NCBI GenBank assembly: GCA_958299035.1
Contig: CATQJL010000316.1
Span: 26,666,012-26,730,011 of the forward strand
DNA: 64,000 bases
Source of the DNA: Cylicocyclus nassatus
Taxonomy: Eukaryota; Nematoda; Chromadorea; Rhabditida; Strongylidae
Direction: 5' to 3'
This document shows positions 55,221 through 64,000 of the stretch, piece after piece. Each line of letters starts with the position of its first letter. Position 1 is the first letter of the stretch. A program made the translations under genes and the position numbers. The notes beneath the pieces were generated by a model, which saw nothing but the letters and a program-made list of their open reading frames with translations, did no database searches and was not told where the DNA came from.

Positions 55221-56570
55221 TAGATATTCAGACCCTGCAGCATTCGCACAGGTGCATATTTCATGGGGTACCGCAAACTAAGAAGCAGAATTCTTTCGAA
55301 TGCCTTCAATTCACTCGTTTGCCGCACAGCGAGATGGCTTCGCCTTTGCCGAGCAAAGTAGTCTCTAGCAAAACTGAGGAATTTCGCAGGAAACTAGCAT
55401 CTGTAAACGTTTTGCAGACTTGAATATTGGTGGCTATTGATGATTTGTTGACAGTTCCTTGTTTTGCCGAAATTCGATGATCGCTAGTTTTTTTTTTGCT
55501 GGAAACTTTTGGGCTAATTCCTTTACGATGACAACAAGACTCTCTCGTTTTAACTGAATCGTTCTGGAGCCACTGGAAATTCATGGAATTCGCTTACATC
55601 CGCTTGTGTGGTACTTATTCGCAAATTTGTGGTTGCCCTCGCGTTTGGTGGTGGATGCCCCACGTTATCACCTTGTGTGACCTTTCGCACGCATATGTGT
55701 GATTGGTTTTGTCACCGCTATATGCTCAGTTGGGAGATTAAGCCATGCATATCAAACGCATTTCCAAAAAGTAGTCTTGATGATTTTGAAGGAATTTTGA
55801 TGATATTTGCTGGCATTTTGCAAAATGACTTACAATTTCACAGTTTACTATCTTTTGAAGGGTTTGTCTTATTCGAGTATATCGAAAACTAGTAAGCGCT
55901 CTACCTAGAGGCCCCTCCTTCTCGTTCGCCCAAAGTCCCTGACGGATTCGTCCGCCCCGGGTTAATTTGGTAAGCCGAGTCCTGGTAAATACCGGTCTTA
56001 TAATGCGTTCGGGTAAGGGAAAAGGAAATCGGCAGAGCTTTACTCATTTTCTGAAGAAAGCGAACGCCTGACCAATCCATTGAGGGACAAAGTGATCCGA
56101 TCCCAGTTTCGTTCGTGTTGTGTTTTTTCTTTCTTTTTTTCTGTTTTTGGTGCACTTTTTGTATTAAGTAAATAAACAAACTACGGTATTTATATGGTAC
56201 GAGAGAGAAAATTGCAAATTATTACGAATTTGATGAAACGGGGTAGAGGGGTTATCCGACAAGATTAAAAATAATATACTGCATTTGCATGGTAAGGGAA
56301 TTTTGTAAGATTACTGTAGCTTTGCGGTATAGGGTATTACCCTGAGCAATAAAAAGACGTTAATTTGAGAGACGAACATGATACTCGTCTTAAGCAGGTC
56401 GAATAATCTCACTATGTGAAGTTTCTGCGGATTTTACCGTAACCTTGCGTATTTCAACTTTGTGAGGACCTTGACTTGTCTTTCAAATCTATTCCTTTCC
56501 TATCCTACTGAGCCAAATGATCAACCTTAAGCAATAATTTACCTACAGTTTCGGGTCGCTTTGCATGATC
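55221..56570. other. No supported gene
   Basis: Short open stretches on both strands (for example 55584-55306 minus, lysine/serine-rich) lack splice context or family similarity. Confidence 0.35.
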
Positions 56571-56734
56571 TATTAGGTTGTTCCATAATTATTTACTGTT
56601 TTTACTTCGACGGTCGTCTTTTTGTATCTATCCTTCATCTAATGCGGCTTTAGTAGCCATTCGATAGGGCGATAAAGCAAGCTCTACAAGATGGCTATCA
56701 AGAGTCTGCGTAAATCATAATCCACATAAATACA

Positions 56735-57368
56735 CGACACGTATATCGGCGAAACGGCGCGCCCTCTATGCGTCCGCATTAAGGAGCATTTAAACGGCAG
56801 GGACAGATCACGCACGACCACACCTCTAGGCACTCACAGGCTGCTGAAGCACGCTGGAGAAAACTTTGAAGTTTCAGTGAAGATCTTAGCGCATGAATCC
56901 CAGACATCAGCTCGCAAATGTTTGGAAGCCTTTTGGATTCACGCAAAAAGTCCACAAATGAATCGCAAGGAGGAGTGCCTATCTATCACTCGTGAACTCG
57001 CACCTTACCTGGGTCACCTCTTTTGACTCACTGTAGGCATATAAATAGCGTGGCATACATGGCCATTCATTAGCGCTCGCTCAGGCACTTGTATGCTATC
57101 GGCATTTTCAAAATTTTCAAAAAGGTAAATGTTTGGTTTGGCAGTCTAGTCAGTGAACAGGCAGAGTCCTAGGACTTTGCTTGTGGAGCTGCAGAGACGT
57201 TTGATCGGATAGGTTGCAGATCGTTTTGCTCATTCCAGGCTCTGAAGAAGGCGCTCTGCCGAAACGTCAGCCACCCAATAAATAATTGTTACCAATCTCG
57301 AGTGCGGCTTACATAAACAACTACAATATCTACGCCATGCCGAGGCTCATAGAGAGCCGAACAATCCA
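56735..57368 (+). repeat. Left terminal repeat of the Penelope-like element
   Basis: Begins inside coding sequence (TYIGETARPLCVRIKEHL in frame), continues through the GIY-YIG end ELAPYLGHLF and stop at 57025-57027, then non-coding DNA with TATAAATAG at 57041-57049. It also carries CTCTGAAGAAGGCGCTCTGC then CGAAACGTCAGCC (57239-57273). The upstream truncation shows it is a partial tandem copy, and it keeps the reading frame that the right copy lost. Confidence 0.9.
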
Positions 57369-57408
57369 TCTGCTTCGCGATGTGCCAGCCGAGTACCAAT
57401 GACTCGTC

Positions 57409-60055
57409 ATGGAGACACTGTCGCTAAGACAAAAGATCGTATCAGCCAGACAGTCCATCCACTTCCTCAATCGCTGTCTGCAACATCGTGTGATTCCAAA
57501 GTTCATTGCAAGAAAGCGTATCCATGATCTGTGTGGCCTGCCAGAGAACGATCACCAAGTGAAGATCATTGAACTCCGTCTCTTACGCATCGCCTTGCGT
57601 CACAAGAAGGACCAGATGTACACATGGTTACATAAGTATCGCATGTATAGTGTGTATCGCAAAAGAGCAATGTTGTTCACGTTATCTGCAAGAGCGTCTC
57701 TGGAGGAGAATAGTGGATGGGTCCATTACGATTTGCGATCATATTCGATCTAATGTCAAAGCGACTCTGCAAAAGAAGATCGATAGTCTCTTGCCTAGGT
57801 CACAAAGCAGCGCTGCCGCTCAACCGAACGTAGTGATACTTTTTGATAGGAGCGAACGCAATAACGCTACAATCTCGGATCATTTATCAAAAACATCGCG
57901 AGTCACAGTGATTGGAGATTTCTCTCTTTCAGATAATGCGCGTTCCGTTTTAGAGTTGGGTCCTAGTTTCGCACCATCACAGCCCATCTCTACTCTGATT
58001 CTGCGCAAGATCACATGTGCACTTCATGAACTTCAAGATAGACTCCGCAGAAAGGCTAACTTAGAGAGTGTGGGCGGGGACCAAAGATCACCTAACACAT
58101 GTTTACCGATACCGTTCCCCCGTGCGTTCTTTGAACAGCAAAACGCGAACGCTAGCGCCTATATAACCTTCCGTCTTTTTGCAGACGATGTTTTCAGAAC
58201 AATAAGTCGCATCCGCCAGCATAGAACGCAGTCCAATCTGACCCAGCGCAAAAGCAGGGCATAAAACAGGTCCAACAACTAGTAAGTTCAGGGCAAATAA
58301 GACTTTCTATCAGTGACAAAGGGGGTGAATTCGTGGTTATCCCCCGCCAATTGGATGTTGCGATAACGGAAGTCCACCTTCGAGACATGTCGCTATATCA
58401 ACCATCGTCTCTCGAGGAATTCCAAAAACAATATCGCAAATAGCTAAATAGGGAGTGGGTTAAAGTAGGAAAAGCCGCCAATCTATCACAAAACACTATC
58501 GCGCGCCTAAAAATCGAACTCCCTGTCTGCCCTGTACTATATCTTCTGATCAAGACGCACAAGCTCCAATCGGAAATCGATCTGGCCTCCACCGATCCTT
58601 CCACGTACAAAGTGCGACCCATAATTAGCTGCGTGGGAGGGCCTACGGATAGGACTGGGTGGTTTGATAACTCCATACTCGTGCAACTGCTCAAGTTTAT
58701 CCCTTCTCACCTGACCAATACTAACATGTTTTTGGACCGCTTGCGCTAGACTAGCATCGACCGCGATTGTGTCATGGAATCTTTTGATGTCAGCGCGCTT
58801 CACACCAACGTGAGCAACGAGTGCGCCATTCAAGCTGTTTCGGAGCTTCTTACCGTCAACGTAAATGAGGTCAACCTCTACGGGCTCTCCGTTTCGCAGC
58901 TCATGACACCTTTGAAGGCGTGTTTACAATACAATATCTTTAGATGGTCTGGGAGGTACTTTGCGCAGATTAGAGGGTTAGCCATGGGATAAAGGTTGCT
59001 CCTACACTTGCGGTGGCCTTCATGGCCAAGATCGAGGCTCCAGTCCTAGAATGCCGTCCGTTGCTATATTGCAGATACATTGACGACTGTTTCATAATCT
59101 GTTCAACTCAGGCAGAAATTGACAGTTGTTCCAAGATATTGAACGAACAATCTGCATACATCAAGCTGACGAGGGAAAAGCCTAGCGAGGAGTGGCTACC
59201 ATTTTTGAACGTGCAGGTCAAGATCACCTCAGGTGCACACGTAACAAAATGGTACCGAAAACCCAGTAACAAAAACATCTTGGTGCACTTCCGCACAGCT
59301 CATCCCTCACATATGAAGAGAGCTGTAATTAAAAGTATATTTCGCACAGCTTTTCGCGTTTGCAGCGGACAGCAGGAAAGGACAGACGCTGGCTCTTTTA
59401 CGCTGGCTAGTAGTATAGCGGCTTCTAGCGGCTATGAATATCATGCTGGAAGGACAACGCGGCGTGGAGCACATGATTTTCGGGTAGATAGACCTAATAT
59501 GACTGATAAGATCCCCTTCAGCATTCCCTATATCTCCGATGAAGTTAGCACTGCCTTAAGGCAGTGTCTGAGGAGATGCGGGTTAGAAAACTCTGTTACG
59601 ATGGTGGAGATACCCCCAAATAACCTAAAAGGTATTTTGGTCCGCAATCGCATCTACGATCGCACCTGCACAACGCCTAATTGCATTATCTGCCCTGCGG
59701 GCAGGGGCGGGGACTGCATGACGTCAGGGGCCATCTACTTAATCACTTGCGCGGGCTGCGGCGACACGTATATCGGCGAAACGGCGCGCCCTCTATGCGT
59801 GTCCGCATTAAGGAGCATTTAGACGGCAGGGATAGATCACGCACGACCACACCTCTAGGCACTCACAGGCTGCTGAAGCACGCTGGAGAAAACTTTGAAG
59901 TTTCAGCGAAGATCTTAGCGCATGAATCCCAAACATCAGCTCGCAAATGTTTGGAAGCCTTTTGGATTCACGCAAAAAGTCCACAAATGAATCGCAAGGA
60001 GGAGTGCCTATCTATCACTCGTGAACTCGCACCTTACCTGGGTCACCTCTTTTGA
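57409..60055 (+). pseudogene. Penelope-like RT + GIY-YIG endonuclease, disabled
   Basis: An N-terminal region (METLSLRQKIVSARQSIHFL, 57409 on) has a frame change near 57700. Then comes the RT: DKGGEFVVIPRQLDVAITEV (about 58315-58380), LYLLIKTHKLQSEIDLAS (58540-58600), KVRPIISCVGGPT (58610-58650), MESFDVSALHTNV (58774 on), FAQIRGLAMG (58960-58990) and the catalytic YCRYIDDCFIIC (59072-59105). The C-terminal part has a CxxPNCIIC finger (59665-59695) followed by GIY-YIG (GAIYLITCAGCGDTYIGETA, 59728-59790). Disabling changes: stops at about 58441 and 58748, TAA plus a one-base deletion after GLAMG (58990), and an extra GT at 59798-59801 that shifts the GIY-YIG domain out of frame. It makes cDNA by target priming in related active elements. 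Confidence 0.92.
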
Positions 60056-60388
60056 CTCACTGTAGGCATATAAATAGCGTGGCATACATGGCCATTCATT
60101 AGCGCTCGCTCAGGCACTTGTATGCTATCGGCATTTTCAATAAGGTAAGTGTTTGGTTTGGCAGTCTAGTCAGTGAACAGGCAGAGTCCTAGAACTTTGC
60201 TTGTGGAGCTGCAGAGACGTTTGATCGGATAGGTTGCAGATCGTTTTGCTCATTCCAAGCTCTGAAGAAGGCGATCTGCCGAAACGTCAGCCACCCAATA
60301 AATAATTGTTACCAATCTCGAGTGCGGCTTACATAAACAACTACAATATCTACGCCATGCCGAGGTTCATAGAGAGTCGAACAATCCA
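59762..60388 (+). repeat. Right terminal repeat of the Penelope-like element
   Basis: Near-identical to 56735-57368. Differences include the extra dinucleotide in CTATGCGTGTCCGC (left copy CTATGCGTCCGC), a 9-10-base AAATTTTCA difference near 60140, and scattered single bases. Confidence 0.9.
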
Positions 60389-60747
60389 ATCCACATAAAG
60401 TTTTGAGCTGAAATGCAGTAGTAGTCAAAAACGAACTTTTCTGTCAAAAATCGTATCTTCGTCCCAAACTATCTAATTCCAGTTTTATACTCACATATGC
60501 TTGACACATCGCACATTCGACCATATTTTTCAAATTTTTTCTCTACGGCTAGAAATAGAGAAAAAAAATGAATGAGGTAAAATGGCAAACTGCGCTCCTA
60601 GAAGTCCTGAGCTCTTCTCGCATACGTGGTCATATAGCACATACATACCGAAGTACGATCATGTATTTGAAAATTTTGGAGAGGCCCCAGTTCTCAAGAA
60701 ATGCTGATTTTAAGGTAAAAACGGTAAATAATTATGGGACACCCTAA

Positions 60748-62009
60748 TAAATTGCGAACGGCTTCATTTCTGCTTGTGACCTCTAAAACCTTGAAATTTA
60801 CTGGTTTTGGAAAAATGCTTGTGATTTTTTGTTTCGTTCCTGAGGATAAAACAGTTTGTGCTACCATAGTAGCGCACATTGAGGAGAGATACGATGGGGG
60901 GGGGGAAGAGCCGGGCCCTCCAAAAGTGAAGGTGGTCATGTCGGACACTCACCTCATAAAAACGTCGACCGGAGGGGGGGGGGTAGAATGGACGGACTGA
61001 GCTGTCCTTCTAGATCGAACTGCGACCCAACGACCCTCTTTAGGGCAACAGATACGATGAATACAGCAACACAAATATTACAAATAAACGTGTTTAGTAA
61101 ATTGTGTGTTTTGAAGTGAAACTCAGAGACAGTACGGATTTTATTAAGTGAATTTTGTTATAACGTACTGCGAAGAAAGTAGGTCGATCCAGGCAGTAAC
61201 CGCCGAGAACCAGAATTTTGAATGATAAAATAACGAAAAATCGTGCGAAATTCCATTGTTATAAATCTGGTGTTTAAAGATGTCCGCAGTTGCGACTTTA
61301 TTTTGAAGAGTAAATCGTGCTCTATTAGATAGTGAGATAATCGAGTCGACTTGAGAGATAGCCGCCGAAAACCAGAATTTTTAAAAAATTTAGCGTATTT
61401 AGTGACAACTGAGAGTTAAACTCGTATAAATCTTGAACGCAAAAGTGTGTGATGTTGCGACTTCAAAGGTTTTGTAGAATAAGACCTCAATGCCGCTGTA
61501 CAAAAAATATGCTTTCAACGATCTCTTTTGCGTTTGTTTTGCTTTTTCCTTCTTTAAAGTCCAGCGATAAAAATTTTTATTTTAAAAGTGAAGGTGGTCA
61601 CTCTGTAGCAGCTCAAACGTGAAGGTAGGGGGAGAATCGGCTCCCACTATCGAACCTCTGACATTGAGACTACACATAGCCCTTGAATGCTAATTATGAA
61701 AACAGATGCAAAACTCAGCTTCCAACATTATCCATTCCGCGGCTGCCGCATGGAAATCGCTTAACAATTTTGCAACAGAATTACAAAAACCTTTTTTTCG
61801 AACAGTTCCGGAAGGAAAGGATACGGTTTACACCTCTTTCTATGCCGGCGAAACAGGATGAATTTTACGAATATTGAATGAAGGTTTCTAGAAAAAAACC
61901 AATTCGCAAAGGATGGCTTTGAATCCAGGTAGCAAGCCTGATCCACGTGAAGTTTGGAGCTGTAAATCGAAACCTTGACAACAAGAACCCATCAAACCTT
62001 AAACTAATA
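60748..62009. other. No gene seen
   Basis: G-runs at 60895 and 60972. A phrase like GCCGCCGAGAACCAGAATTTT (about 61200) recurs as GCCGCCGAAAACCAGAATTTT (about 61366), suggesting an old duplication of about 170-base period. No coding unit recognised. Confidence 0.4.
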
Positions 62010-62360
62010 AGATGGTTGAATGATAATTTCGTCTTGGCATGAAAATTTTCGTAAAACTTTCCTAGTTGTTCCTTGCCAAAATTTTTTTTGTAGGCAAGTA
62101 GCTAAACTTCTTCTATCATACATCAAGTATTCAGAATTTCAATTCGTCAGTAAGGAACAGCTATGCCCCAACATGGCTAAAATTCTAAAGGCTCAAATCT
62201 GCCACTCCCTAAGTTTCGTTTCTATTCTCTAGTGGATGTAGAGAACAGCAATCTGGTACCTGGATACAGACAGTTTTCCCTATCTAGCAACTATCAATAA
62301 AAATTGTGATTTGTCGCAAAATTTTTTGACCGAAAAAACCAAATTTTCTCATTTTTGCGC
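62010..62360 (-). repeat. Dispersed repeat, copy 2
   Basis: Reverse-complement relative of 36690-37040 (TTTTTATTGATAGTTGCTAG, CACAATTTTTATTGA, TGAGAAAATTTGGTTTTTTC on the minus strand). Terminal features are not clear. Confidence 0.6.
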
Positions 62361-62547
62361 ACAATGAGAAAATTGGGGTTTTCACTTGCCTTCTTTTATT
62401 GCAAAATGGATTTTACTCGAAAAGATTTTTTGTTCCAATTTTCATTCAAGTGTCCTTTCCACATGTACCAAATATTAGGCAAAAAAATATCTGCAGCATC
62501 TCTCATTATTAGAACCAACCGAAATTATTTATTAGTCAATCTCTTCA

Positions 62548-63716
62548 TTAGGTTGGTGCAAAAGTTTGGTTAGTTTTCTTTAATTCTTAGCAAATCCTAG
62601 AATGAAGATGAAAAAACACTTTAAAATGTATCTGATGCAGAATTTCTTCCTCTTTCGACTGCTAAACTCCCATTTGTGTTTTGTTGCGAGAGTGGCCAAA
62701 CAGGGCAAACCTTTTGCCAACAATCCATATGTGCAGTTGCTGTATTTTTTCCTTGACTACAAACTGAAAAAACAAAAATTTTCGTGTTTTTCTAAAAGCA
62801 ATGCTGAGCCGTTCTTGTATATGTGATTCTATACTACAAGCCTAGGTAAGTATAACTGTGGATTTCAGCCCATTCCGAGCAGTAGTTTTCGAGAAATATC
62901 AAAATCAGCTTTCTTCTTTTCAGTTTCAGTGCTAAAAGCAATATTTCTCGAAAACTACTGCTCGAAATAGGCTGAAAATTTATAGTTATACTTACCTAGG
63001 TAGTAGTATAGAATCACATATGCAATAACGGCTCAGCATTGCTTTTAGAAAAGCACGAAAATTTTTGTTTTCTCAGTTTGTAGTCAAGGAAAAAATACAG
63101 CAACTACATATGTGGATATCATATATCGAAAGTATTGACATGTGCGAGTGGGAGGTCCGTAGAAATTATTTGGACGAAGATCTGATTTTTTTCGATTTTT
63201 TGGGCATTTGGATATCTCCAGATTTTTAGTGCGAACATTCCGTGGATCGAGCTTGGCGCAAGATCATAAACGCCATCTTGCAGAGCTTGCTTTGCTCTAT
63301 CGAACAGTACCCATAACCCTTTGTTGGGTTGAGCCTGGTTGCTTTGTTAACGCAAGCAAATAAGAAACGACATTATTTTCTTGACAACCTAATAGATTGA
63401 TGAAAATCTGAAAAAGCAGCTGAAAAAAGAAAAAAATGCGTAAAATGGCATAAGGTTTGCCATAGCTGCTAATCATTAGGGCTTCTCCAAAAGTCTTACA
63501 CAAAAATTTTGAAAACTAGCGAAAGTTGGACTTGGTAAAAACGTGTAATTTCTAGCAAATATCGCTTTGCTGTCGCAACAAAACACAATGGGGGTTCACT
63601 AGCTGGAAAGAGGAAGAAATTCTGCATCGGATGCATTTAAAAGTGTTAGTTTATCTTCATTCTAACGTGTCTGCCGATGGGTTGAAAAAACTGACAGAAT
63701 TTTTGCACCGACCTAA
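62548..63716. mobile_element. Mariner-type foldback MITE (TTAGGTTGGTGCAAAAG ends) with a nested relative
   Basis: TTAGGTTGGTGCAAAAGTTT (62548 on) is mirrored by ATTTTTGCACCGACCTAA (to 63716). Arms of about 140 bases (CAGAATTTCTTCCTCTTTCG / GAAAGAGGAAGAAATTCTGC, CATTTGTGTTTTGTTGCGA / CGCAACAAAACACAATGG) diverge at about 62686 and 63560, where an inner element begins. Confidence 0.9.
62690..63392. mobile_element. Inner mariner-type foldback, left tip lost
   Basis: The right tip TTGACAACCTAATA ends at 63392-63394. The arms fold as CAGTTGCTGTATTTTTTCC / GGAAAAAATACAGCAACT and CTAAAAGCAATGCTGAGCC / GGCTCAGCATTGCTTTTAG, around a centre near 62905-62945. The segment GCTTGCTTTGCTCTATCGA (63285-63303) also occurs in inverse form in the MITE at 39267-40213 (about 39358-39375), so they are related. 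Confidence 0.8.
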
Positions 63717-63718
63717 TG

Positions 63719-64000
63719 CTATGTTGTCCCATAATTATTTACCGTTTTTATTTTTAACATCAGCATTTCTCAAAAACTGGACACTTGCAAAATTCTCAAG
63801 CACATGATCGTGCTCCTGTATGTATGAGCTATATCATTACCTGTGTGGGAGGAGCTTAGGACTTCTAAGGTTGGAGTTTGTCATTTTACTCCATTCAATT
63901 TTTTCTTTATCTCTAACCATGAAAAAATTCGGAAAGTGCACAATCGAATATGCGATGTTCAAGCATGTGCTGGGAAAAATGGGGAATTTTTTAGATACTT
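63719..64000. mobile_element. Left part of a mariner-type MITE, running off the window
   Basis: ATGTTGTCCCATAATTATTT then ACCGTTTTTATTTT is the inverse of the right arm at 60400-60747. It continues with CAGCATTTCTCAAAAACTGG, ATGATCGTGCTCCTGTATGT and the rest in the same order. It abuts the preceding MITE with only two or three bases between. The other end lies outside. Confidence 0.8.

Larger units (their letters stand above)
56731..60387 (+). mobile_element. Penelope-like retroelement with terminal direct repeats and target duplication
   Basis: Flanked by a perfect 12-bp duplication AATCCACATAAA (56719-56730 and 60388-60399). The left repeat 56735-57368 and right repeat 59762-60388 are near-identical; both include the end of the GIY-YIG coding part plus about 340 bases of non-coding terminal sequence. 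This partial head-to-tail arrangement is known for Penelope-like elements. The single long coding region between runs about 57409-60055 and is broken by stops. Confidence 0.95.
56573..60747. mobile_element. Mariner-type MITE split by a Penelope-like element
   Basis: TTAGGTTGTTCCATAATTAT then TTACTGTTTTTAC (56573 on) is mirrored by GTAAAAACGGTAAATAATTA then TGGGACACCCTAA (to 60747), with TA at each tip. The element's own DNA is 56573-56730 and 60400-60747, about 500 bases. The sequence between is the Penelope insertion. A third, incomplete relative begins at 63719. Confidence 0.85.

Noticed and set aside
55306..55584. 92-residue minus-strand ORF, lysine/serine-rich
   Set aside because: Composition is somewhat protein-like, but there are no splice sites, no match and a homopolymer-encoded KKK; not enough to call.

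Overview
The window looks like non-coding, repeat-dominated nuclear DNA of a nematode, most likely a strongylid (hookworm-like) worm. The evidence is short introns with (T/A)TTTCAG acceptors, RTE-type and CR1-type LINEs with nematode-style coding sequence, very many foldback MITEs, and the two recognisable host genes. The species call is inference. I see no bacterial-style operons, rRNA, CRISPR array or complete tRNA gene.

Layout. 1-3392 is an antisense RTE-type LINE split by a 2.1 kb hAT-like element (482-2579) with intact 11-bp terminal inverted repeats (TIRs) and a perfect 8-bp target duplication. 3390-7020 is a decayed antisense CR1-like LINE with an internal inversion. 8.4-16.9 kb is a field of foldback MITEs from several families, plus an internal direct duplication and a 23-bp minisatellite. 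17.2-20.2 kb holds host exons on the minus strand: a ribophorin I (OST subunit 1)-like gene that lacks its middle exons, and just upstream two PKD-domain exons of KIAA0319 type. 21.5-29.6 kb is again MITEs, TATG microsatellite repeats and hairpins. 29.7-32.6 kb is a sense CR1-like LINE, and 32.6-35.7 kb is a nearly full-length sense RTE-type LINE that has lost its catalytic ADD segment. 37.0-41.2 kb is a four-level nest of transposons. 41.8-45.0 kb contains long hairpins and simple-sequence foldbacks. 42.5, 45.3 and 46.4 kb carry exon-like segments of unrecognised genes (plus strand). 48.4-49.5 kb is the best host gene: six exons of a GT11 (alpha-1,2-fucosyltransferase-like) gene on the minus strand, all joining in frame. 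51-55 kb has a mariner-type MITE, a foldback and a LINE remnant. 56.6-60.7 kb is a Penelope-like retroelement with YIDD reverse transcriptase, GIY-YIG endonuclease, partial direct repeats and a 12-bp target duplication. It sits inside a mariner-type MITE. The window ends in nested and abutting mariner-type MITEs.

Working together: the transposable elements form readable nests that give a relative order of insertion. All LINE and Penelope copies are disabled in place by stops, frameshifts or deletions. The host genes are interrupted mainly in introns and flanks. I found no coherent new multi-gene system. The most unusual items are the internally deleted ribophorin I-like gene, MITE arms carrying tRNA-like promoter boxes, and different foldback interiors sharing identical ends.
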